DNA of 64,000 nucleotides from Anderseniella sp039978075 (GTDB lineage: Bacteria; Pseudomonadota; Alphaproteobacteria; Rhizobiales; Aestuariivirgaceae), in NCBI GenBank assembly GCA_039978075.1, contig JBDWCA010000011.1, positions 496,001-560,000 on the forward strand, read 5' to 3'. Made by a program: the position numbers and the translations under genes. This document shows, piece after piece, positions 24,260 through 30,595 of this stretch (positions within the stretch are counted from its first letter, which is position 1; the number at the start of each line of letters is the position of its first letter). Under the pieces are notes generated by a model that was not told the DNA's origin, did not search any database, and saw only the letters and a program-made list of their open reading frames with translations.

Positions 24260-25096
24260 ATGTTCATTGATCTCAGAAAGATTGAACCCCTGGTCGATCT
24301 TTGGCTGGACGAGGATGTAAATTATTATGACCTCACAGCAAAGATCATGGTTGACGAAGACGCCGTTGCCAAATTTGGAATGAATGCGCGCGAACCAATC
24401 GTTCTGTGTGGTGTGAAAATTGCGAAAATGATCTTTCGCAAACTTGATCCTGATTGCAGTTTCGAAACCTCACGAAAAGACGGAGAGCGTGTCGAAACCG
24501 GTGAGACATTCGCGATCATTGAAGGCAATGCACAAGCGCTTCTTACTGCTGAGCGAGTAGCTTTGAATGTTGTCCAGCGCTTGTCTGGCATTGCGGCAAT
24601 GGCAGCTGAGTATGTAGAGAAAATTGAGGGTACGGGCGCCATCCTGCTCGACTCCCGGAAGACAACGCCCGGGCTCAGGAATCTGGAAAAGTATGCGATT
24701 GTTTGCGGAGGTGGTCGCAATCACCGGCTCGGTCTCGACAACGGGATAATGCTCAAAGACAATCATATCGCTGTCGCGGGTAGTATCACAGCAGCGGTAG
24801 AACGCGCCAAGGCTCATGCACCGGTCCTGACAAAAATCGAGGTCGAATGCGATAATCTGGATCAGGTGGGCGAGGCGCTTGAAGCCGGGGCCGACATCAT
24901 CATGCTTGACAATATGAGCAATGAAGACATGCGAAAAGCCGTATCCATGTCAGCAGGACGCGTACCGCTGGAGTGTTCAGGTGGTGTCCGTCTTGACACC
25001 ATACGGGCCAAGGCGGAAACCGGTGTCGACTACGTTTCGGTTGGCCGCATTACGCAGTCTGCCCCATGCGTGGATATCGGGCTTGATGAAGTCTGA
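24260..25096 (+). CDS. quinolinate phosphoribosyltransferase-like enzyme (NadC family)
   Basis: A 278-residue protein of normal NadC length. NadC makes nicotinate mononucleotide, CO2 and PPi from quinolinate and PRPP. The conserved active-site pieces are all seen: ERVALNVVQRLSGIA, D-S-R-K-T-T-P-G-L-R (usual DTRKT), G-G-G-R-N-H-R-L-G-L, M-L-K-D-N-H, E-V-E-C-D and I-M-L-D-N-M. The enzyme is thus probably active on a pyridine-2,3-dicarboxylate-like acid. The ATG at 24260 was chosen because AAAGG (24248-24252) precedes it. No nadA or nadB is adjacent; instead it sits between a TRAP importer and the PhnN-phosphorylase fusion, so it may be a paralogue with a catabolic job. ModD-like activity is an alternative. 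Confidence 0.85.
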   Translation: MFIDLRKIEPLVDLWLDEDVNYYDLTAKIMVDEDAVAKFGMNAREPIVLCGVKIAKMIFRKLDPDCSFETSRKDGERVETGETFAIIEGNAQALLTAERVALNVVQRLSGIAAMAAEYVEKIEGTGAILLDSRKTTPGLRNLEKYAIVCGGGRNHRLGLDNGIMLKDNHIAVAGSITAAVERAKAHAPVLTKIEVECDNLDQVGEALEAGADIIMLDNMSNEDMRKAVSMSAGRVPLECSGGVRLDTIRAKAETGVDYVSVGRITQSAPCVDIGLDEV

Positions 25097-25129
25097 ATCT
25101 GAAAACGGAACGGGTTTGAAGGAAACTCA

Positions 25130-27169
25130 ATGAACGCCGGAATACTTTTTCTGATTGTCGGTCCCAGTGGAGTTGGAAAGGATACTCTGCTTGACGGTGC
25201 CCGGGAAAGGTTGGGCGCAAACCGGTGGTTTTCATTTCCCCGTCGGATCATAACCAGACCGTCCGATGCTGGTGGCGAAGACCACATTCCTGCAACCAGT
25301 GAAGAGTTTGATCAACTCCTGGCAGCCGGCAAACTGATGCACCACTGGTCGGCGCACGGACTTCAATACGGGGTGCCGGTATCTGTAAAATCGCAACTCG
25401 ATGCGGGCATCAATGTCGTCCTCAACACATCACGGAAGGAACTCGCCGCATTCAGGCAGAAGCACTGTGAGGTGATAGTGGTGAAAATTTCGGCATCAGC
25501 GTCGTCGATTGAAAGCCGTCTGCGCAAGCGGGGAAGAGAGACGGACAGCGAAATTGAAGGCCGCCTGGCACGAATGCCCGATAACTGGGATGTAGGAAAC
25601 GGTACTCTGGAACTGGCGAACGAAGGAACACCTGAGACCGGCATACTGAACCTTGTGGATCTGATTGCAGGATCCTGCGGCTTGAAGGCGACAGTTCAGC
25701 AATTCCCTGCAAGCTTCGGCAATCGTGCAATGTGCCTCATGCACTCGGGCAACCCGATCGCTTCCCGCCTGTTGTCAGGGTGTGAGAGAGTGGTGCTGTC
25801 CGCCGGATCCACGACCGTGGTAGCCGAACTGGGCATGACGGACGATAGTACCATCGCAGCTGTTGATGCCTGTGCGCTGTCACCGGAAGCCCTGTCCGCC
25901 CTTGCGGTCCGGGACGGTGATGTTGTCGATATCATACGGTCTCCATCGCCGAAAAGCCGTGGAATCCTGAGGAAAAAAATCAGGGGTGGTGAACTTGATG
26001 ATGATGAGATGGAAGCGTTTGTTCACGATCTCGTTCGCGGGCGGTTCAGCGCGTCGGAAATTTCCGGATTCCTGGTGTCGGCCTCAAGGAATTTAAGTCT
26101 CAAGGAAATCATCTCGCTTACCCAGGTCCGGGCCCAGTTCGCTCATAGACAGAACTGGCAGTCAGACATTGTTGTCGACAAACATTCCATGGGCGGGGTG
26201 CCCGGCAATCGGGTGACGCCGATAGTTGTTCCCATAGTCGCTGCGTACGGGTTGATCATTCCCAAAACGTCCTCGCGTGCGATTACATCGGCCGCCGGAA
26301 CCGCAGATATGATGGAAGTGCTGTCGCGGGTTGACTTGTCTCCAGACGAGATGACACGGGTCGTTTCGGAAACGGGGGCTTGTATAGCCTGGAACGGGAA
26401 ACTTACCCATTCTCCGGTTGACGATGTGATGAATGCCATCAATCGGCCCCTCGGGCTTTCCTCGGCACTTCTTGATGTTTCCTCGATCATGTCGAAAAAA
26501 CTCGCCGCCGGATCGACGCACGTACTGATCGACCTTCCCGTCGGTCCTCAGGCGAAGACCAGGACAATCGAGGACGCCGAAGCACTGGCGCTGCTTTACA
26601 CGCAAGTCGGAGAAGGCGTCGGTTTGAATGTAAAGGTGAACATAGCGGACGGTACACGACCAATCGGTCGCGGAATCGGTCCTGTCCTTGAAACCGTAGA
26701 TGTCGTCAAGGTGCTCAAGGGTCAAAGCGATGCGTCTGTTGATCTGCAATGCAAGGCCGTCAGTTACGCAGGTCTACTGCTCGAATGGGCTGGCAACGTC
26801 CCGGAAGGCGAGGGGGAACTTGTGGCACTGGACATACTCTCATCCGGCAAAGCCTATGAGAAATTACGGGAAATTGCTGACAGTCAGGGCGCACATGGTA
26901 GTTCTATTGCTCCAGGTACGTTCCAGTACTCAGTGCGCTCGCAAGACAGTGGCGTTGTAGACAACATAAATATCAGGCGGCTTGCTGATATCGCACGGGC
27001 AACAGGCGCGCCTCTGGACAAGGGTGCCGGAATAGAAATCCACTGCGAGCTGGAAGCTTCCGTACAGCGCAACGACGAGATTTTCCGGCTCTTTTCTTCG
27101 AGCCAGGCAGGCCTGGACGACGCAAGGGCAGCGGTTCTGAACAATGGTCCGGTTGTCTCGCTGAAATAG
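25130..27169 (+). CDS. fusion of ribose-1,5-bisphosphate phosphokinase (PhnN) and archaeal-type AMP phosphorylase
   Basis: A 679-residue two-domain protein. Residues 1-183 are PhnN-like: P-loop GPSGVGKDT, RRIITRPSDAGGEDH and H-W-S-A-H-G-L-Q-Y-G-V-P. PhnN makes PRPP from ribose 1,5-bisphosphate (R15P) and ATP. Residues ~190-679 match full-length AMP phosphorylases of the thymidine phosphorylase family: VDKHSMGGVPGNRVT and the signature SSRAITSAAGTADMMEV, which is the archaeal AMP-phosphorylase form rather than the bacterial DeoA form. That enzyme splits a nucleoside 5'-monophosphate with phosphate into base and R15P. Joined, the two domains would turn NMP + Pi + ATP into base + PRPP + ADP. It follows the NadC-like gene, a PRPP user, after 33 bp, and its stop lies 76 bp before repeat copy 3. 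Confidence 0.88.
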   Translation: MNAGILFLIVGPSGVGKDTLLDGARERLGANRWFSFPRRIITRPSDAGGEDHIPATSEEFDQLLAAGKLMHHWSAHGLQYGVPVSVKSQLDAGINVVLNTSRKELAAFRQKHCEVIVVKISASASSIESRLRKRGRETDSEIEGRLARMPDNWDVGNGTLELANEGTPETGILNLVDLIAGSCGLKATVQQFPASFGNRAMCLMHSGNPIASRLLSGCERVVLSAGSTTVVAELGMTDDSTIAAVDACALSPEALSALAVRDGDVVDIIRSPSPKSRGILRKKIRGGELDDDEMEAFVHDLVRGRFSASEISGFLVSASRNLSLKEIISLTQVRAQFAHRQNWQSDIVVDKHSMGGVPGNRVTPIVVPIVAAYGLIIPKTSSRAITSAAGTADMMEVLSRVDLSPDEMTRVVSETGACIAWNGKLTHSPVDDVMNAINRPLGLSSALLDVSSIMSKKLAAGSTHVLIDLPVGPQAKTRTIEDAEALALLYTQVGEGVGLNVKVNIADGTRPIGRGIGPVLETVDVVKVLKGQSDASVDLQCKAVSYAGLLLEWAGNVPEGEGELVALDILSSGKAYEKLREIADSQGAHGSSIAPGTFQYSVRSQDSGVVDNINIRRLADIARATGAPLDKGAGIEIHCELEASVQRNDEIFRLFSSSQAGLDDARAAVLNNGPVVSLK

Positions 27170-27245
27170 GAGGCAGGTCAACTTGCTTTGGTATAAAGCC
27201 GCCGGCACGTCGGAACTGTCGATCGGGGTTGAATGATAAGTCAGG

Positions 27246-27542
27246 TTTTCGCAATGTGATAAATTGCACATTCACATCTTCAATTCCCGCCTAGGTTGCA
27301 TATCAACAACAAGGCGTTGAACAACAAGAACACGAAGCAAAGTTTACCCCCGATCCCCTGCAAACGTATCCGGGCATTCTGAAGCGACAACAACCAAAGC
27401 ACACGCCGGACTGCAAGAATGGGCCCCATGACCTGCCGGTTTACCCCTCCCGGCATACTCTGGAAAAGCCCCGCTGATCAGACCGCGCTCCCTCGCACCA
27501 CGGTTTCCCCTGCCATTCAAGCGACCCGGAGCGCGGTTTTTT
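27246..27542 (+). repeat. structured intergenic repeat, copy 3 (candidate ncRNA)
   Basis: Third copy, closest to copy 2. It opens with AATGTG-N8-CACATT (27253-27272), has the six-pair TGCCGG/CCGGCA hairpin (27434-27455) and ends in the best terminator of the set. Copies 2 and 3 bracket the TRAP/NadC/PhnN-phosphorylase module as direct repeats. Its right end is 26 bp from the stop of the HugZ-like gene on the other strand. The 400 bp gap between genes holds little besides this element. Confidence 0.85.
27482..27542 (+). terminator. terminator hairpin of repeat copy 3
   Basis: Arms ACCGCGCTCC (27482-27491) and GGAGCGCGGT (27528-27537) pair perfectly over ten positions, with an inner TCGC/GCGA stem, and six T follow (27537-27542). 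This is a textbook intrinsic terminator on the plus strand, with the A-tract on the left too short for it to work well in reverse. Confidence 0.85.
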
Positions 27543-27568
27543 ATTGTCGGAGTGCAAGCGGCAATGTT

Positions 27569-28309
27569 TCATTCGAGCAAACCTGCGAGGGCTGCGTTGA
27601 AGTCCTGGCGGGTAGTCACAGGGTTTGCAAACCACACCCGTGCCAGATCGAACGGCGTGCTCAGGTCAACGCCTTCAGGATCGATCGAGCTGACCCGCCA
27701 GCGTCCTGGGCTGGAACCTGCCGCCGCTGCCAGCCGGCTGGCGCTGTCATCCTCGTTGAGCGAGGTCAACAGGGCAGGGGCTTCAGCCATCAGTGCGGAA
27801 GCGATGTCCAGGTCGCTCAGCAGGTCTTCAGGCGTGACGGCATTTGCGTTCTGTGCCGGGCCGCCGTTGAGTTGCACCGCCTGTGTTTGAATCCGGTAGA
27901 ATAGCGCGTCGGGCAGGCCGAGATAGAGTTTCGACTTGGGAAACCGTTCCACATAACGCGTCTTCATATCGACTGTTTCGTCTGCCGGCACTTGCTGCGC
28001 GCGACCGCTGAGCGTCAGTCTCGGAGTTACCATCACATCGGTTCGGCTATCCGCCACCGTCATCGAGACACGGGGGTCAAGCTCAATATTGCGGGCATGA
28101 ACCGAAAGCCCGGCCATGAATACGACCGGTACGCCACCCGGTTCGACGATCAGGTTTGTCACCGTGCTGTAGGGATACCCGCCCGGATCGAGTGTTGCCA
28201 GCGTGGTGACCCGGTTGGTGCGCAATAGCGTGCAAGCGACACGTATCGCTTCCATCGGGCGGGCTGCATCCAGATTGATCTCAACGCCTCTCGGAGTGAT
28301 CGCAGGCAT
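27569..28309 (-). CDS. HugZ-like (pyridoxamine 5'-phosphate oxidase fold) protein
   Basis: A 246-residue protein. The N-terminal split-barrel flavin/heme-type domain (about residues 15-150) has T-L-L-R-T-N-R-V-T-T-L-A-T-L and G-Y-P-Y-S-T-V-T-N-L segments, and the C-terminal helical DUF2470-like part has RVSSIDPEGVDLS. This is the HugZ layout, linked to heme handling. The ATG at 28309 was chosen because GAGAGG lies seven bases upstream; the frame is open into repeat copy 4 but that part is not protein-like. The gene is closely flanked by repeat copies 3 and 4. Confidence 0.8.
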   Translation of the reverse strand: MPAITPRGVEINLDAARPMEAIRVACTLLRTNRVTTLATLDPGGYPYSTVTNLIVEPGGVPVVFMAGLSVHARNIELDPRVSMTVADSRTDVMVTPRLTLSGRAQQVPADETVDMKTRYVERFPKSKLYLGLPDALFYRIQTQAVQLNGGPAQNANAVTPEDLLSDLDIASALMAEAPALLTSLNEDDSASRLAAAAGSSPGRWRVSSIDPEGVDLSTPFDLARVWFANPVTTRQDFNAALAGLLE

Positions 28310-28343
28310 TCCGGTACCTCTCGCGTGAAAGCGGGTGGGGCAG

Positions 28344-28634
28344 TTTCGCAATGTGATGAACTGCACATCTGAGTCTTCAAAATATGCCTAGTTTGATCAT
28401 CAACAACAAGGCGTTGAACAATAAGAAGACGAAGCAAAGGCAAGCCCCCCGATCCCCTGCAAAAGTATCCGGGCAAGCTGGAACGACAAAAACCAAACGC
28501 TGAACTGATGAATGGGCACCACGGCCTGCTGGCTTACCCCTCCCGGCACACCCTGGAAAAAGCCCCGCTAATTTGACCGCGCTCCCTCGCAAAACGGTTC
28601 CCCCTGCCGTCCAAGCGACCGGGGCGCGGTTTTT
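28344..28634 (+). repeat. structured intergenic repeat, copy 4 (candidate ncRNA)
   Basis: Fourth copy. It has ATGTG-N8-CACAT (28351-28368) and a hairpin TGCTGG/CCGGCA (28527-28548) in which C has changed to T, turning a C-G pair into a T-G wobble so the stem survives. It shares AAGGCAAG and CAAAAGTATCC with copy 1. It starts 35 bp upstream of the reverse-strand HugZ-like start and ends 20 bp from the trhO stop, so it fills the whole gap. Confidence 0.85.
28576..28634 (+). terminator. terminator hairpin of repeat copy 4
   Basis: Arms ACCGCGCTCC (28576-28585) and GGGGCGCGGT (28621-28630) pair over ten positions with one T-G wobble; TCGC/GCGA and ACGG/CCGT stems lie inside, with five T at the end. 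It faces the 3' end of trhO. Confidence 0.78.
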
Positions 28635-28654
28635 GATTCACATCCCCGGTATCA

Positions 28655-29572
28655 TCAATCACCCAGATGCTTTTCGCCTCTCGCCTTTGCCAGCATGATC
28701 TGGTGCTGGCGCTGCCGGAACCGGGCGCGGTCTTCATCCGTGCGGGTTTCATGACAATGCACACATGAGACGCCTTCTTCATACATGCCTGACGCGATGT
28801 CCCCGGCCGTCAACGGCATGCGGCAGGCCCGGCACAACTGGTGGTCGCCCGGTTCCAGCCCATGTCCGACGGACACGCGTTCATCAAAGACAAAGCAATC
28901 CCCGCGCCATTTGCTTTGCTCGCGCGGTACCAGTTCGAGGTATTTCAGTATTCCGCCCTTGAGGTGATAGACGTCATCTACACCGGCCTGCCTTGCGAAG
29001 GCGGTCGCCTTTTCGCAGCGGATCCCGCCGGTACAGAACATGGCGACTTTTTTGCCGGCAAGCTCGTTGTGACGGGCATTCAGCCAGTCCGGGAACTCCC
29101 GGAATGATTTCGTGTTCGGGTCAAGCGCGCCATCGAACGTGCCGATTGAAACCTCATAGTCATTGCGGGTGTCGATAACCACTGTATCAGGATCATTGAT
29201 CAGGTCATTCCAGTCTTGCGGCTCGACATAGGTGCCGACAATCTCGTTGGGATCGATATCTTCTATCCCCATGGTCACGATCTCGCGCTTTAGCCGCACT
29301 TTCAGCCTGTTGAAAGGCATTTCCGGTGCCCAGGACTCCTTGTGTTCGATGTCCGCGCAACCAGGCAATTTGCGAATATGGGCAAGTACAGCCTCTATGC
29401 CGTCCCGGCTGCCGGCAATGGTGCCGTTGATGCCTTCGCGTGCCAGCAAAAGCGTACCCTTGACGCCGTGATGGCAGGCAACACTGGCCAACGGGCCTTG
29501 CAGATCCTCCGGTGTGTCAAAGGCAGCGAACCTGTACAGGGCTGCAACGACAATTTTGTCAGTGTTTGTCAC
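28655..29572 (-). CDS. trhO: tRNA uridine(34) hydroxylase, rhodanese family (TrhO/YceA)
   Basis: A 305-residue protein. An N-terminal acylphosphatase-like part with REGINGT is followed by a rhodanese domain with the active-site loop C-T-G-G-I-R-C-E-K, and a C-terminal Cys-rich part (C-R-A-C, C-V-H-C-H). TrhO uses O2 to hydroxylate uridine 34 of certain tRNAs on the way to cmo5U or mo5U. The start is a GTG that overlaps the stop of the cytochrome c' gene, so the two are translationally coupled, an unexpected pairing. Confidence 0.92.
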   Translation of the reverse strand: MTNTDKIVVAALYRFAAFDTPEDLQGPLASVACHHGVKGTLLLAREGINGTIAGSRDGIEAVLAHIRKLPGCADIEHKESWAPEMPFNRLKVRLKREIVTMGIEDIDPNEIVGTYVEPQDWNDLINDPDTVVIDTRNDYEVSIGTFDGALDPNTKSFREFPDWLNARHNELAGKKVAMFCTGGIRCEKATAFARQAGVDDVYHLKGGILKYLELVPREQSKWRGDCFVFDERVSVGHGLEPGDHQLCRACRMPLTAGDIASGMYEEGVSCVHCHETRTDEDRARFRQRQHQIMLAKARGEKHLGD

Positions 29573-30009
29573 GGTTTGCGATAATCCGAATGGCAGGCTT
29601 TGCAGGTCTTGCCTGCAGCGCCAAGGGCAGCGGGCAGGGCAGTTGGGTCTGTCACAGCGGAAAGGTCGGCTGCTGCGGATTCAAGATCTGAAGCGATTCG
29701 GCTAAACCCCTCAAAATCTTCCCAGATTTGAGGCAGCGCTTCGCTTGGGCCGTGCATAGAGCCTTCCGGAAACAGGGTCGGCATGTCGGCTGCATGTGCT
29801 CTCAGGTCGCCGGCGCGCCTGGCAACTGTAGATGCGTCAAAACCCACATCTCCCTTTACCATGGCACCGAGTTCTTTCATCACTGCGCCCACGTCCTTCA
29901 TGACCTCCATGCGCTTCTTGACGATACCGGTCGCGCCGGAATGCGCCAGCGCCTGCGTTGGTATTGAAAACATCACCGCGAAAACCAGAAATTTGATGGA
30001 GCGGACCAC
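29569..30009 (-). CDS. cytochrome c' family protein
   Basis: A 146-residue exported protein. The signal peptide ends near T-Q-A-L-A-H, and the single heme site C-K-A-C-H lies close to the C-terminus (residues 136-140), as in four-helix-bundle cytochromes c'. The early K-x-R-M-x-x-M-K segment is also typical. These periplasmic proteins bind NO or other gases. It starts with a GTG preceded by AAGGA nine bases upstream. The stop overlaps the trhO start. Confidence 0.85.
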   Translation of the reverse strand: MVRSIKFLVFAVMFSIPTQALAHSGATGIVKKRMEVMKDVGAVMKELGAMVKGDVGFDASTVARRAGDLRAHAADMPTLFPEGSMHGPSEALPQIWEDFEGFSRIASDLESAAADLSAVTDPTALPAALGAAGKTCKACHSDYRKP

Positions 30010-30119
30010 TGGACGGTATCCTTGCTCGTTGTTGTTGGTATCTCAGGACGGTTTGGCACACTTTGCTCGTGCCCTTCAAGTCATCGCAGAAGCCTTGAAC
30101 CAATGTTGCTGCCGACGAA

Positions 30120-30506
30120 TCAGGTCTTGAATGCCTCATCTACCGGTACCTTGTAGGCAGTTGCCAGCCGGTTGGTCATGTTGGCCAGGCCCACAATCGC
30201 GATCAGTTCGTTCATCATTGCGTCATCCGCGCCCTTGGCGCGTGCAGATGCCCCGTGGCTTGCCATACAGTAATCGCAATTGTTCGACATGGAAATCGCC
30301 GTGTAGATCAGTTCTTTTGTCAGCGGATCAAGTGCACCGGGCCCCATTATGTCTTTCAGACTGCTCCAGACATGGGCCAGCATGCGTGGTTCATTGGCCA
30401 GGTATTTCCAGAAATTGTTGACGTCGGAAACGTTGCGTGTGGTACATATGTCGTCATACACAGACCGCACTTCTGGCGATGCATTTTCCATTTCAATCGG
30501 GTTCAT
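30120..30506 (-). CDS. carboxymuconolactone decarboxylase/AhpD-like protein
   Basis: A 128-residue all-helical protein with the AhpD-type motif C-D-Y-C-M-A-S-H (two cysteines and a histidine three residues on), preceded by K-E-L-I-Y-T-A-I-S-M-S-N-N. Such proteins are disulfide reductases or peroxidase partners, or small lactone decarboxylases. It is about 110 bp upstream of the cytochrome c' gene on the same strand and may share its message. Confidence 0.85.
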   Translation of the reverse strand: MNPIEMENASPEVRSVYDDICTTRNVSDVNNFWKYLANEPRMLAHVWSSLKDIMGPGALDPLTKELIYTAISMSNNCDYCMASHGASARAKGADDAMMNELIAIVGLANMTNRLATAYKVPVDEAFKT

Positions 30507-30595
30507 GTCTCGTTCATCTCCGTTTTGCCAGATTGTTTGACATCAATGACTGCAAACTTGCGCGCAAGTGTGAGCTTTGCCAAGGAGGGAAATTA

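Noticed and set aside
17789..28634. Integron-like cassette array with the repeats as attC sites
   Set aside because: The repeats are about 295 bp with a T-run terminator, the units between them hold one to several genes in both directions, and no integron integrase is in the window.
17789..28634. CRISPR array or transposon inverted repeats
   Set aside because: Repeats are too long and too far apart for CRISPR, are direct rather than inverted, and carry no transposase or target-site duplication that I can see.
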